Positions 1-9,630 of a stretch of 64,000 nt of DNA are shown here, piece by piece (position 1 is the first letter of the stretch; each line of letters begins with the position of its first letter). Made by a program: the position numbers and the translations under genes. The stretch spans positions 1,364,001 to 1,428,000 of the forward strand of contig NZ_BMJB01000001.1 of the NCBI RefSeq assembly GCF_014642855.1, read 5' to 3'. Under the pieces are notes generated by a model, which searched no databases, was not told the DNA's origin, and saw only the letters and a program-made list of their open reading frames with translations. Source of the DNA: Edaphobacter acidisoli. Lineage in GTDB: Bacteria; Acidobacteriota; Terriglobia; Terriglobales; Acidobacteriaceae.

Positions 1-67
1 CCAATCCGCACAAAAACGCTACGGCTGTTTTCATCTTCATCCTGGCTGACACTGCCGTTATCTTCAT
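1..67 (-). CDS. Start of an exported protein (partial, runs off left edge)
   Basis: Only 22 codons are inside the window. On the minus strand an ATG at 67 opens a basic then hydrophobic stretch (MKTAVAFLCGL near the edge), which looks like a signal peptide. An AGGA-type ribosome-binding sequence sits about 9 bases upstream. Codons 10 and 12 are also ATG and could be the true start. The product cannot be named from this fragment. Confidence 0.45.
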   Translation of the reverse strand, partial: MKITAVSARMKMKTAVAFLCGL

Positions 68-411
68 CTTGAATGTCCTTCCTATTTCGAACAATTGATC
101 TCCCTGGTATCGGCGACGAACTCAGACCCGACAAATCGCCTGTTTGCAACATGCTATGTGATGGAGTGTAACCAGACCGAGTTGCACAGTGGGGCTAAAA
201 ATCGATCCTCGCTGTGCAAAGACAAAAAAAAATGGGGATTGCCAGATTGCGTCGGAGGAGTGCCCCTACGCTCTCGTACAATCCCTCTCCCAGGTCTGTG
301 TTGCACGTTTTACTTTGCTCCATCTTCGCCCCTCTCACAACGGTACGGAGGTATACATACCTTCGGGTAAACCATGTTTACCAAAAAGTTAATAGATGAC
401 TCTGTTCGTAG
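68..411. other. Intergenic region without a recognisable gene
   Basis: This 344-base gap separates the divergent-looking left-edge gene from the 3' end of the LuxR-type regulator. It is less GC-rich than its surroundings. I see an A-run near 225-235 and a small inverted repeat around 345-362 (GGTATACATACC). Overlapping short reading frames on the plus strand have no ribosome-binding site and no family resemblance, so I do not call a gene. Confidence 0.5.
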
Positions 412-1047
412 CTACTCGATTAAGCCCCGGCCCACCGCCTGCACCGATAGCGAGATGCGGTTCTCCACGCCCATCTTTCGCATCAGCCGCCCCACGTGGG
501 CTTTGACCGTAATCACATCAATCCCCAACTCGCGCGCGATCTCGCGATTCGGCTGCCCAGCCACCAGCAGCCGCAGCACCTGAAGCTCCCGTTCAGTCAG
601 CTTCAGCCTGTCTTCCGCCTCTGGCACGGGTCTCGCCTCCAGCAACCGCGCCAATACCTTACGCGGCGCCCACACAGACCCGTCCTGCACTACATCAATC
701 GCCATCCGAATCTCAGCTTCTTTTGCCGAGTGCGTCAGATACCCCTTCGCGCCCGCGCCAATGATGCGCTGGATATATTCATGGTCGCTTTCCAGGCCCA
801 ACACAATCAGGCGAAGGCGCGGCCGCGATCTTCGAAATGTAGCCAGCAGCTCGAAGATGTGCTCCGTGCAGGCCGCATCAATCAGCACCAGTGAGACGCC
901 CGAATCATCGAGCGCCCCCGGCACAGAGAGCTGCACCACCTCAACCGGTCCATCTTTCGGGAAAAGTGTCTCCAACCCCAGGATTCGCAAGGGGTCCGTC
1001 GCCACCAGCCCTACCCGAAGGCTTCCCACCTCAGTCATGCTTTGCAT
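412..1047 (-). CDS. NarL/FixJ (LuxR) family response regulator
   Basis: This is a two-domain transcription regulator. The N-terminal receiver domain keeps a likely phospho-acceptor Asp (VLIDAAC) and the conserved Lys in GAKGYLTHSA. The C-terminal LuxR helix-turn-helix begins at LTERELQVLRLLVAGQPNREIA and contains the recognition-helix pattern ITVKAHVGRLMRKMG. No sensor kinase gene is next to it, so its partner is unknown. The start is uncertain: a TTG lies at 1089 and ATG codons at 1047 and 1038; I chose 1047 because the domain begins about 10 residues later. DNA binding and phosphorelay control are known for the family; the target genes are not visible here. Confidence 0.85.
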   Translation of the reverse strand: MQSMTEVGSLRVGLVATDPLRILGLETLFPKDGPVEVVQLSVPGALDDSGVSLVLIDAACTEHIFELLATFRRSRPRLRLIVLGLESDHEYIQRIIGAGAKGYLTHSAKEAEIRMAIDVVQDGSVWAPRKVLARLLEARPVPEAEDRLKLTERELQVLRLLVAGQPNREIARELGIDVITVKAHVGRLMRKMGVENRISLSVQAVGRGLIE

Positions 1048-1120
1048 CGGCCCCTTTGCCCCGTTACTCAGCGTCTTTGTAGCAGGCAATTTCTAAGCGC
1101 AAATCTGAAGCGCTGGCCGG

Positions 1121-1675
1121 CTAGAGCTTTGGCAGCACAATCCCTTGTTGTTTTTGGTATTTCCCTTTGCGATCAGCGTAGCTGACCTCGCAGGTCTCGT
1201 CCGACTCGAAGAACAGTATCTGACACAGTCCTTCGTTGGCATAGACCTTCGCCGGCAGCGGGGTCGTGTTCGAGATCTCGAGCGTCACAAAGCCTTCCCA
1301 CTCGGGCTCGAACGGTGTCACATTCACGATGATGCCGCAACGCGCATAGGTCGATTTGCCCACGCAGATCGTCAGCACGTTACGCGGAATCTTGAAGTAC
1401 TCCACCGACCGCGCCAGGGCAAACGAGTTCGGCGGCACGATCACGCTCTCGGCCTGGACCGAGACGAATGACCGCTCATCGAACGCTTTCGGATCGATAA
1501 TCGCGCTGTTGACGTTGGTGAAAATCTTGAATTCGTCGGAGACCCGCAAATCGTATCCATACGACGAAAGTCCGTAGGAGATCACGCCCTCACGGACCTG
1601 TTTTTCGCTGAACGGGGTAATCATGCCATGCTCAATCGCCTGCCGGCGAATCCATCGGTCACTCTTAATCGCCAC
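1121..1675 (-). CDS. dcd: dCTP deaminase
   Basis: This 184-residue protein matches dCTP deaminase, a homotrimeric cytosolic enzyme that deaminates dCTP to dUTP for dTMP synthesis. Family signatures include KSTYARCGI and the block ending in [13 protein letters not shown], which carries the catalytic Glu. The length is that of the ordinary monofunctional enzyme. Translation appears to start at GTG 1675, preceded by a GAAGGGAAG ribosome-binding sequence. Whether it also has dUTPase activity cannot be told by eye. Confidence 0.93.
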   Translation of the reverse strand: MAIKSDRWIRRQAIEHGMITPFSEKQVREGVISYGLSSYGYDLRVSDEFKIFTNVNSAIIDPKAFDERSFVSVQAESVIVPPNSFALARSVEYFKIPRNVLTICVGKSTYARCGIIVNVTPFEPEWEGFVTLEISNTTPLPAKVYANEGLCQILFFESDETCEVSYADRKGKYQKQQGIVLPKL

Positions 1676-1799
1676 TCCGGTACTTCCCTTCGCTCAATAA
1701 TTTGCGTCTAATTCTCGCAGAACCAGGTGACTCCGGTGTTGCAGACCCCGATTCCCCGTTGTTTCATTAGATTCTTCATCTTACGGCAGCGTTATGACA

Positions 1800-1828
1800 T
1801 TGACAATCCGGCCTCAAGTTTCTACCAT
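1800..1828 (+). promoter_or_regulatory. Sigma-70-like promoter of the HU gene
   Basis: A perfect TTGACA (1800-1805) is followed after 17 bases by TACCAT (1823-1828), about 70 bases before the HU start. Downstream, 1848-1868 holds two copies of CTAAGTA, a motif that recurs near 30295 and 56795. Confidence 0.6.
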
Positions 1829-1899
1829 CTCGGTATTAAACCCAGGTCGTACTCTAAGTACCTAAGTAGATAAAATTACAGCCCAAGGACGGCACCAAG

Positions 1900-2172
1900 A
1901 TGATCAAACAGGACCTTATACAAAGGGTTGTTGAACGCACAGGTCTGCCACGCACGAAGGCGGAATCGGCAGTCGACGCCATCTTCGAAAGCATGAAGCA
2001 GGCCCTGATAGGTGGTGACCGTATCGAACTACGCGGCTTTGGCGTCTTCACCGTCAAACCGCGCAAGACCGGCATCGGCCGCAATCCGCGCACAGGAGCT
2101 GAAGTCACCATCGCTCCCGGAAAGGCCGTTCGCTTCAAGCCCGGTAAGGAACTCCACCTTATCAACAACTAA
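1900..2172 (+). CDS. HU/IHF-family DNA-binding protein
   Basis: This 90-residue nucleoid protein has the HU/IHF fold: an N-terminal helical dimerisation part, then GFGVF, and the DNA-minor-groove arm with the signature GRNPRTG, where the intercalating Pro sits. It bends and compacts DNA as a dimer. The start ATG at 1900 has only a weak AAGGA-like sequence upstream, but the promoter and the full family length support it. It ends 12 bases from the convergent priA stop. HU and IHF subunits cannot be separated reliably by eye, so no symbol is given. Confidence 0.93.
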   Translation: MIKQDLIQRVVERTGLPRTKAESAVDAIFESMKQALIGGDRIELRGFGVFTVKPRKTGIGRNPRTGAEVTIAPGKAVRFKPGKELHLINN

Positions 2173-2184
2173 GCGGCTCGCCTG

Positions 2185-4698
2185 CTACATCAGGTGAACT
2201 GCGTCCACGTCGACCACCAGGTTACGGCGCGGGATATTTTGCGCTTCGGCGAACCTCAACATCGCACGCAGCACTCCGCCCAGCGCCTGCCTCTGCTCGG
2301 CCTTCAGCACGAAGTGGTAGCGATAGATGCGCTTCAGCCGCACAATCGGCGCGGCTGCCGGGCCCAGCACGCGCACTTTGTCCAGATGCGTCTGCTGGAA
2401 CCACTTACCCAGCACGCTCGACCACCCCGTAGCCTCTTCCAGCCGCTCGCTCTGCACCACAACGTTCGCCAGCACGGCAAACGGCGGATAATGCATCCAC
2501 CTCCGGTAGTTCAGCTCCTTCGCCACAAACCCCGGATAATCATGCTTCGCCACAAACTGAATCGCGTAGTGGTCCTGGTGATACGTCTGCACCAGCACCT
2601 TGCCCGGCAACTCACCACGACCGGCCCGGCCTGAGACCTGCGTCAGCAATTGAAACACCCGCTCGGCGGCGCGAAAGTCCGGCAGCCCCAGCGCAAAGTC
2701 CGCGCCCACAACACCAACAAACGTCACGCCATGTATGTCATGCCCCTTCGCGATCATCTGCGTGCCCACCAGCAGATTGATCTCGCCCGCATGAAGCCGC
2801 GCGAGCAGCCGCTCCATGTCGGCGCGTCCGCGCACCGTGTCGCGGTCCATGCGCCCAATCCGCGCGCCTGGGAACAGCTCCTGCAGCCGCTCCTCGCCCT
2901 GCTGCGAACCAGCGCCAAGAAAGTACAGATGCTCGCTCCCACACTTTGGACACGTCTTCGGTACGCCGCGCCTGAAGCCGCAGTAGTGGCACTCGAGCCG
3001 CTGCCCCGGCTGCGCCACATCGCCCGTCACAGGCTTGTGATACGTCATCGAGATCGCGCAGTTCTCGCACTCCACCTTCTCGCCACAGCTTCTGCACATC
3101 ACCACAAACGAGTACCCCCGCCGGTTCAGTAGAATAATCGCCTGCTCGCCGCGCTCAAGCGTCGCCTGCGTTTCTTCAATTAATCGCCGCGAAAATAATT
3201 GCTCCTGCCCCGTCTCGCGGAACTCCGCGCGCATATCCACCAGCTCCACCGCAGGCAGCGGACGGTCCGCCACACGCGACCGCATCTCCACCCGCACATA
3301 CCGTCCCTTGTCCGCATTCGCCCAGCTCTCCAGCGAAGGCGTAGCCGAGCCCAACACCACCACTGCCTCATTCAGCTTCGCGCGCATCACCGCCACATCG
3401 CGCCCGTGGTAGCGCGGGGTCTCCTCCTGCTTGTAGCTGCCGTCATGCTCCTCATCGACGATGACGAGCCCCAGCTTCACCATCGGTGCAAACACCGCCG
3501 ACCGCGTCCCCACCACCACACGCGCATCGCCGCGCCGAATCCTGTGCCACTGCTCCGCGCGCTCATCCGGCGTAAGCTGCGAGTGCAGCAGCGCGACTTC
3601 ATCTCCAAACGCCGCGACCAACTGCCCAGTCATCGCAGGAGTCAGCCCAATCTCCGGCACCATCAGCAGCGCCGACTTGCCCGCATCGAGCGCCCGCCGC
3701 ATCGCCGCAAAATAAACCGCCGTCTTGCCCGAGCCCGTCACGCCATACAGCAGATGCGGCGCAAACCCGTCCTTCGCAATCGCCGTCGCAATCGTTGCCA
3801 ACGCCTCCGTCTGCGCTTCGTTCAGCGTGTGTTCATGCGCGTGCTTCTTGCCCTCGGCACTCACACCGCCAAAGTGGAACTCCTCCGCCGTCTCTTCCAT
3901 CGCAATCAGCCCACGCTTCACCAGCGTGCCCAGCGTAGAATCCGGAATCCCCACGCGCTCCAGCGTCATTCGCAGATCGCGCACGCGCATCCGCCCGCCA
4001 ACAGCGGCCAGCTCCGCCATCACCGCCAACTGATTTTCATTCAGCTTCGGCAGCCGCCGTCCAACAGCCTCCGCACCCTCTTGCTTCGTCTCGACCAATA
4101 CAGCAATCTTCTCCAGCCGCCGCGCATCCCGCTCCTCGGCCACAGCCTCGCGCACCAGCCACTTCTTGCGAACCATCCCCTCCAGCAAAGCCTTGTTCGC
4201 ACCAGTAGCCGACCGCAGCGCCGACATCTTCGCCGCCTCACCATCCTCCAGATAGTTCAGCACCGCATACTCGCAATTCTGGTCCTCCGCCGAAAGCCGC
4301 GACCGCCGCGAAGCCCCTTTCGCCGCGCCGTCGTACAACACTTTCCTCCCGGCCTCAGCGATCCGATAGACAAAGTGCCGCTTCACCTCCGCACTCAGAG
4401 GCAACATCCCACGCAGCACCTCGCCCAGCGGAGCCACATAGTACGCCGCAATCCACCGCGCCAGCTCCATCAATTCATCCGGCAGCAGCGCCGCATCATC
4501 CAGCACCTGCTGTAGCGGCTTGATCCCAACGCCATCCGGCGGAGCGTCATCGTGCACGCGCACCGCGACGCCCATCAGCCGCTGCCCGCTAAAAGGCGCC
4601 AGCACGCGCGCACCAACCACAGGCACAACGCCATTCACCGCATAGGTGAACACCTGGTCCAGCGGTACCGGCAACGCAACATCGCAATACAGAGGCAT
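2185..4698 (-). CDS. priA: Primosomal replication-restart helicase PriA
   Basis: PriA reloads the replisome at collapsed forks as a 3'-5' DNA helicase. Visible parts in order are the N-terminal 3'-end-binding domain (starting MPLYCDVALPVPLDQ), Walker A GVTGSGKTAVY near residue 320, Walker B-type VIVDEEHDGSY, and a cluster of paired cysteines (CRSCGEKVECENC, then CHYCGF and CPKCGS) that binds two zincs. The C-terminal helicase lobe follows. I placed the start at ATG 4698, giving 837 residues, because the frame upstream of it lacks family similarity and runs into the divergent kinase gene. The cysteine set is complete. Confidence 0.93.
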   Translation of the reverse strand: MPLYCDVALPVPLDQVFTYAVNGVVPVVGARVLAPFSGQRLMGVAVRVHDDAPPDGVGIKPLQQVLDDAALLPDELMELARWIAAYYVAPLGEVLRGMLPLSAEVKRHFVYRIAEAGRKVLYDGAAKGASRRSRLSAEDQNCEYAVLNYLEDGEAAKMSALRSATGANKALLEGMVRKKWLVREAVAEERDARRLEKIAVLVETKQEGAEAVGRRLPKLNENQLAVMAELAAVGGRMRVRDLRMTLERVGIPDSTLGTLVKRGLIAMEETAEEFHFGGVSAEGKKHAHEHTLNEAQTEALATIATAIAKDGFAPHLLYGVTGSGKTAVYFAAMRRALDAGKSALLMVPEIGLTPAMTGQLVAAFGDEVALLHSQLTPDERAEQWHRIRRGDARVVVGTRSAVFAPMVKLGLVIVDEEHDGSYKQEETPRYHGRDVAVMRAKLNEAVVVLGSATPSLESWANADKGRYVRVEMRSRVADRPLPAVELVDMRAEFRETGQEQLFSRRLIEETQATLERGEQAIILLNRRGYSFVVMCRSCGEKVECENCAISMTYHKPVTGDVAQPGQRLECHYCGFRRGVPKTCPKCGSEHLYFLGAGSQQGEERLQELFPGARIGRMDRDTVRGRADMERLLARLHAGEINLLVGTQMIAKGHDIHGVTFVGVVGADFALGLPDFRAAERVFQLLTQVSGRAGRGELPGKVLVQTYHQDHYAIQFVAKHDYPGFVAKELNYRRWMHYPPFAVLANVVVQSERLEEATGWSSVLGKWFQQTHLDKVRVLGPAAAPIVRLKRIYRYHFVLKAEQRQALGGVLRAMLRFAEAQNIPRRNLVVDVDAVHLM

Positions 4699-4812
4699 TC
4701 TCTTCAGCCTATAGCGAAACCAGGGCCGCCGCACCTCACGCACGCCGCTCGGCAAAGGCGCAATTTTCTCGCCGTCCCGGGCCTCCAGCCTTGCATCCGT
4801 TACCGCTACCGT

Positions 4813-4818
4813 TACACT
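4813..4818 (+). promoter_or_regulatory. -10 element for leaderless PfkB gene
   Basis: TACACT lies 6 bases before the ATG at 4825, so a transcript starting 7 bases downstream would begin at the start codon. A weak -35 candidate TTGCAT (4791-4796) is 16 bases upstream. No ribosome-binding site is present. Confidence 0.5.
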
Positions 4819-4824
4819 AAAAGC

Positions 4825-5772
4825 ATGCCGCTTTCGTCGAAGGTCGATCTGGTTGGCGTCGGGCTTAACGCCACCGACACCCTCATTCCGCTCTCCAACT
4901 TCCCATCGCGCGGCTCCAAGGTCGAGTACACCTCCGCCAACCTCCTCCCCGGAGGCCAGGTCGCCAGCACCGTCGTCGCCTGCCAGCACTGGGGCATGAC
5001 CACCCGCTACGTCGGCAAGCTCGGCGACGACCACGCCGCCCAGATCCACCACGAAGCCTTCAGACGTGCAGGCGTCGAGACCGAGATCATCACCGTAGCC
5101 GGAGGCATCAGCCCGCAGTCGCTCGTCCTCGTCGACGCCGGTGGCGAGCGAACCGTCCTCTGCCGCCGCGACGAGCGTCTCGCACTACAACCCCACGAGC
5201 TCCGTCGCGAATGGATCACCAACGCCCGCGCCCTGCACGTCGATGGCTTCGACACTGTTGCCGCCACCCTCGCCGCACGCTGGGCGCGCGAAGCCGGCAT
5301 CCCTGTCATCGCCGACCTCGACGAACTCTACCCGGGCGTCGAAGAACTCATCCGCAACATCGACTACCTCATCGTCAGCCGTGACTTTCCCTGCCGCTTG
5401 ATGGCCGAGTCCGACCTCGAAAAAGCCCTCCAACTGATGCAGCACCGCTACGGCTGCACTCTCACCGCAGCCACACTTGGCGAAGAAGGCGTCCTCGCCT
5501 GGGACGGCGCGCAGTTCACGCACGCTCCCGCCTATGCTGTCCGCGTCGTCGATACCACCGGCGCAGGCGACATCTTCCACGCCGGTTTCATCCACGCGCT
5601 CCTGAAAGGCTGGCCGCTACAGCGTCAGCTCGACTTCGCCTGCGCCGCCGCCGCGCTCAACTGTATGGCCACGGGAGCTCGCGGAGGCATCCAGCCGGTC
5701 CACATCATCGAGGACCTCATGGCGAACGGAGCGCGTCATCAAGACACCTGGGTCATCACCACTCCCGACTAA
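4825..5772 (+). CDS. PfkB/ribokinase-family sugar kinase
   Basis: This 315-residue cytosolic kinase belongs to the PfkB family. The C-terminal signature DTTGAGDIFHAGF contains the catalytic Asp and the anion hole; an N-terminal substrate-binding Gly-rich segment (LLPGGQVAST) and VGKLGDD are also present. The order of motifs resembles ribokinase and sulfofructose kinase-like members, but the substrate cannot be deduced. Translation from ATG 4825 is supported by the family alignment and by the TACACT element 6 bases upstream. It stands alone, divergent from priA. Confidence 0.88.
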   Translation: MPLSSKVDLVGVGLNATDTLIPLSNFPSRGSKVEYTSANLLPGGQVASTVVACQHWGMTTRYVGKLGDDHAAQIHHEAFRRAGVETEIITVAGGISPQSLVLVDAGGERTVLCRRDERLALQPHELRREWITNARALHVDGFDTVAATLAARWAREAGIPVIADLDELYPGVEELIRNIDYLIVSRDFPCRLMAESDLEKALQLMQHRYGCTLTAATLGEEGVLAWDGAQFTHAPAYAVRVVDTTGAGDIFHAGFIHALLKGWPLQRQLDFACAAAALNCMATGARGGIQPVHIIEDLMANGARHQDTWVITTPD

Positions 5773-6091
5773 CATCTCCGTCAATTCAAACAATTGAACT
5801 CCAGCGCAAGCTCACTGTCAGCGAGCTTGCGCCGCGCTGTGTCGTCGCTTCATTCCATCGCTGGCAAAAGTGTGTCGCCGAGTGTCGCCAAAAAACGCGC
5901 TCACTCTCCATTCTTGAATAGAAATAATTCCCTGCCATGCATCAAGCTCTTCCCAGAGTTCTTCAGATTTCAAACGTGCCAATATAGACAAATTTTTCCG
6001 TTGACAATTAGTTTTTACTTATGACAATGTGGCTGCCGTCCCAGATTAGACCCAATCGCAGCTAAAAATTCATCCACTCCAGGAGAGCTTC
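5773..6091. other. Intergenic leader region of the secreted multidomain protein
   Basis: This 319-base gap is noticeably AT-richer than its neighbours, especially 5920-6065. It holds the promoter described at 6001-6028 and a ribosome-binding site just before 6092. The reading frame at 5794-6024 has no ribosome-binding site or recognisable product and is not called. Confidence 0.5.
6001..6028 (+). promoter_or_regulatory. Sigma-70-like promoter
   Basis: TTGACA at 6001-6006 is followed after 16 bases by GACAAT at 6023-6028, in an AT-rich stretch 64 bases before the start of the secreted multidomain protein. Confidence 0.5.
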
Positions 6092-8845
6092 ATGCACAGA
6101 GCATCTCTCAGTTCCCTCCCCAAAAGAGTCCTGATTCTTCTAGCCTGTCTCTCACTCACCGCCTGCGTTTATGCGCCTGCGCAGACCAGCATGAGCATCG
6201 ACAGCTTCGATGGCGCACCCACGACAAACGAGATCAACTCCTTCGTGTCCTACGTCACAGCACAGACCCCCGCCACCAACAACATCGGCAACAACTGGGC
6301 CCAGGGAACCAGCGGCGAAGAGGTCAAAGCCATGGGGATGGTCTACGAAATCACTCAGAACACCGCCATCCTCGATCAGATGATCCGCTTCTGCGATGCC
6401 GTACTCTCAGAACGCGATGACCTCGCGCCCGCGCCCACAGGCCAGATCGTCATCTGGACCGGCAACGTTGATCCCGTCTGGCCCAACACCACAACCACGC
6501 CCATCGGCACCGGCGGCGAACAGGGCGACCCCGTCGGCCATCTCGGCAACTGCGCACGCCTCATCCTGCAGACGCCGTCCATCTGGAACAACACCGTCAC
6601 CATCGGCGACCCAGACGGTTACGGCGCAACCTACCTCGCCCGTGCCAAGACCTACGTGCAGCAGGGAGACACCTCGATCAGCGGCCACATCCTCAAGTAC
6701 GAGCTCGACCTCTCCAACAGCGACCATCAATACTTCGCCGCCGCCGATCCCTACAAGGGCGGCACGCCCGTCCCCTGGAACCAGCAGATGATGTTCAACT
6801 ACGCATTCCAGAACCTCGCCATCGACCACGACATACTCGGCGACAACCCCACCCTCGCCGCGCAATATCACAAGATCGTGCAGGACAGCATCAACTGGTT
6901 CTTCGCCTCTGGCGTCACATCCTACACCGACAACGCAGGCAACACCGCCTATAGCTGGGGCTATGCAATGCCTGCAACCACCAAAGAAGACAACGATCAC
7001 GGGAGCTTGGATGTAAACGGCTTTTATCGCGCTTACATGACGGGCGAGTATGGCATCACTCCCGCCATGATGGTTCCCTTCGGCAACACCTTCAACGACG
7101 TGATGACGCTCGGACCCGGCGACTACTCAGGCGTCATCGACGGCACAACCGGCTCCGGAAATTCGGCCAGCACCGACTACATCCGCAGCGGCTGGTTGCT
7201 GACCGCCGACTTCCTGCCCGCTGACTACGAGACCATGGTTGGCGCCGACTTCACCGCCGGAGGCACGACAACCAGTGCCGACCGCTTCTCGAAATTCCTC
7301 TGGCTCAAAAACAAGCGTTATCAGTCCTTCACCTTCACTGCAACTCCCGCATCCCAGACCGTCTCCGCAGGAAGCAACACAAGCTTCATCGCGACTGTCA
7401 CCGCACAAGGTGCATTCGCGGGAAACGTAACTCCATCTGTTACAGGTTTACCCACTGGCGCCACAGCCACTTTCAGCCCTGCCACCATCACTGGCGGCGG
7501 CGACTCCACCCTCACCGTGCAAACCTCCAGTTCAACACCCACCGGAACCTATCCACTCACCATCCTCGCTATGTCGATGGGCTCCGTCTCCCAGACCGCC
7601 ACAGTGAATCTTACGGTCTCAGCAGAACCAGCAGCCGCGGCCCCAACCTTCAGCCCCTCAGGCGGAACCTACACCACAGCACAGTCGGTCACGATCAGCA
7701 CCACCACCAGCGGGGCCACCATTCGCTACACCACCAACGGCACCGCGCCCAGCGAAACCAACGGCACGATCTACACCGGCCCGGTAGCAATCAGCAGCAC
7801 CACCACTCTTGAAGCAATCGCCTACGAGAGCGGCTACACAGACAGCTCTGTGACCTCAGCCAACTACACCATCAGCTCAACCACCCTGCCCTCAGGCTGG
7901 TCCGACACCGACATCGGCGCGCCCGGCGTCGCGGGCAGCGCGACCTACAGCGGCACCACCTTCACCGTCAACGGCAGTGGCACAGACATCTACAACACCT
8001 CCGACCAGTTCAACTACGTCAGCACCGCGGCCAACGGCAACATCACCATCACCGCCCGCGTCGCCTCGCAGACCAACACCAACTCCTGGGCCAAAGCCGG
8101 CGTCATGATTCGCGAGACCACCGCCGCCGGTTCCACCTACGTCGGCATCTACATCACACCCGGCAAAGGTGCGAGCCTGCAATACCGTGCCACCACCAAT
8201 GCCAGCGCCATCAACGGCCCCGAAGTAACCGGCCCAGTCGCGCCGTACTGGGTGCAGCTCACCCGCTCCGGCTCCACCTTCACCGCGTCGATCTCTCCTG
8301 ACGGCACAACATGGACGCAGGTCGGCACCGAGACCGTAACGATGGCGACCAACGCCACCGCTGGCCTCGCCGTCTGCTCGCACAACAACACCGTGCTCAA
8401 CACCAGCACCTTCGACAACGTCAACATCACCGCAGCCCCATCCAACGGCCTTCCCATCTCGGCAACAGCCGAGAGCGGCGACGATGGCGGCGGCCACACG
8501 GTCGCCATGACCATCGACGGCAACTACAGCACCTACTGGCAATCCACCACCAACGGCAGCAACTCCGCCTACGTCCAGTACGATCTCGGCAGCACGCAGT
8601 CCGTCAACTCCGTCAAGATCGCCTGGTATCTCGGCAACACCCGCTCCACATGGTTCGACGTCGACACCTCCACCGACGGCAGCACATGGGCCACAACCCT
8701 CAGCGGCGTCAACAGCAGCGGCACAACCACCGCGCTCGAAACCTACAACTTCACCTCCGCCGTCAACGCGCGCTACGTGCGCTACGTCTGCTACGGCACC
8801 AACCACGACAACGTCAACGCCATCGCCGAAACGCAGATCTGGTAG
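6092..8845 (+). CDS. Secreted multidomain protein, putative carbohydrate-active enzyme with CBM32-like end
   Basis: This 917-residue protein starts with a lipoprotein-type signal (LSLTAC, Cys 25). Residues about 35-410 form a helical-looking domain of unknown class with many Trp and acidic residues, which could be an alpha/alpha-barrel glycanase or lyase. Then come an Ig-like repeat domain (about 413-510), a chitobiase C-terminal-type domain (about 518-595, IRYTTNGTAPSE), a concanavalin-like DUF1349-type domain (about 600-780, KAGVMIRE) and a discoidin/F5-8 type C carbohydrate-binding module (about 785-917). The start has an AGGAGAG ribosome-binding site. Accessory modules are typical of polysaccharide-degrading enzymes; catalytic activity is inference because I cannot assign the N-terminal domain. 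Confidence 0.8.
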   Translation: MHRASLSSLPKRVLILLACLSLTACVYAPAQTSMSIDSFDGAPTTNEINSFVSYVTAQTPATNNIGNNWAQGTSGEEVKAMGMVYEITQNTAILDQMIRFCDAVLSERDDLAPAPTGQIVIWTGNVDPVWPNTTTTPIGTGGEQGDPVGHLGNCARLILQTPSIWNNTVTIGDPDGYGATYLARAKTYVQQGDTSISGHILKYELDLSNSDHQYFAAADPYKGGTPVPWNQQMMFNYAFQNLAIDHDILGDNPTLAAQYHKIVQDSINWFFASGVTSYTDNAGNTAYSWGYAMPATTKEDNDHGSLDVNGFYRAYMTGEYGITPAMMVPFGNTFNDVMTLGPGDYSGVIDGTTGSGNSASTDYIRSGWLLTADFLPADYETMVGADFTAGGTTTSADRFSKFLWLKNKRYQSFTFTATPASQTVSAGSNTSFIATVTAQGAFAGNVTPSVTGLPTGATATFSPATITGGGDSTLTVQTSSSTPTGTYPLTILAMSMGSVSQTATVNLTVSAEPAAAAPTFSPSGGTYTTAQSVTISTTTSGATIRYTTNGTAPSETNGTIYTGPVAISSTTTLEAIAYESGYTDSSVTSANYTISSTTLPSGWSDTDIGAPGVAGSATYSGTTFTVNGSGTDIYNTSDQFNYVSTAANGNITITARVASQTNTNSWAKAGVMIRETTAAGSTYVGIYITPGKGASLQYRATTNASAINGPEVTGPVAPYWVQLTRSGSTFTASISPDGTTWTQVGTETVTMATNATAGLAVCSHNNTVLNTSTFDNVNITAAPSNGLPISATAESGDDGGGHTVAMTIDGNYSTYWQSTTNGSNSAYVQYDLGSTQSVNSVKIAWYLGNTRSTWFDVDTSTDGSTWATTLSGVNSSGTTTALETYNFTSAVNARYVRYVCYGTNHDNVNAIAETQIW

Positions 8846-8943
8846 AAACGGCGATTGAATGAGGGATGGCGCACCAGCGACATCCCTCATCATTCCTTAT
8901 CGCAGACAACCGCGCGAGCAATGTTCTACACTCACGCACAAAC

Positions 8944-9630
8944 ATGAAGACCGTTCAATCACTTGCACTCACCGCACTCCTCGCACTCACGATCACCGCA
9001 TGCAAGAGCACTCAGCCCTCCCCGCAAGCTACAAGTCAGCACACATATAGCGCGGCGTCCTCCACCGAAGAGACAGCACCTACCTCACAACAAAACTTCG
9101 ACTACTATCTACTCAATCTCTCCTGGTCGCCCGAGTTCTGCTACTCGCACCCCAATGCCGTCGAGTGCTCCCAGCACGCCACCTTCGTCCTGCACGGCCT
9201 CTGGCCGCAAAACACCAGCGGAGGCTACCCGCAAGACTGCTCCGACGCCCCCGGCCCGCGCAATCCCTCGCAATACTCCGACATCTATCCCGACCCCGGA
9301 CTGCTCCAGCACGAGTGGCGCACCCACGGCACCTGCTCCGGCCTCGCCCCCGATGCCTTCTTCTCTCTCGCTCGCCAGGCCGTCCACTCTGTAGCCATCC
9401 CTGCCGAGCTCACATCGCTCGATCACCAGATCTCGATGCCGCCCGCAGACATCCTCAACCTCTTCACCCAGGCCAACCCATCCATTCCTGCCAGTAGTCT
9501 CGTCCTCAGCTGCGGCCATAACTTCCTCACGGCCGTCGAAGTCTGCTTCAGCAAATCGCTCCAGCCCATCGCCTGCGGCCCTGTCCGTTCCTGCCGCGCC
9601 AACACGGTCCGCATCCCGCCTCCGCGATAA
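8944..9630 (+). CDS. Ribonuclease T2 family lipoprotein
   Basis: The mature part carries both RNase T2 active-site blocks, HGLWPQ (CAS I) and EWRTHGTC (CAS II), each with its catalytic His. RNase T2 enzymes are secreted endoribonucleases that cut RNA via a 2',3'-cyclic phosphate. I place the start at ATG 8944 because it opens a clean lipoprotein signal, with the lipobox ending LTITAC, whereas the 26 codons upstream are not signal-like. That gives 228 residues. Cysteines that could form disulfides are present. A TACACT hexamer at 8927-8932 may be its -10. The orphan PstS gene follows, which fits a role in scavenging phosphate from RNA. Confidence 0.9.
   Translation: MKTVQSLALTALLALTITACKSTQPSPQATSQHTYSAASSTEETAPTSQQNFDYYLLNLSWSPEFCYSHPNAVECSQHATFVLHGLWPQNTSGGYPQDCSDAPGPRNPSQYSDIYPDPGLLQHEWRTHGTCSGLAPDAFFSLARQAVHSVAIPAELTSLDHQISMPPADILNLFTQANPSIPASSLVLSCGHNFLTAVEVCFSKSLQPIACGPVRSCRANTVRIPPPR

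Noticed and set aside
3199-4515. Long plus-strand open frame opposite priA
   Set aside because: Arg/His-rich shadow frame; priA on the minus strand has full family motifs across the same region.
5794-6024. Possible small gene in the leader of the secreted protein
   Set aside because: No ribosome-binding site, no homology-like pattern, and it overlaps the promoter and AT-rich leader.
7892-8893. Val/Gly-rich minus-strand frame opposite the secreted protein
   Set aside because: Low-complexity antisense translation of repeats rich in Thr/Ser codons; the plus strand carries clear modules and a signal peptide.
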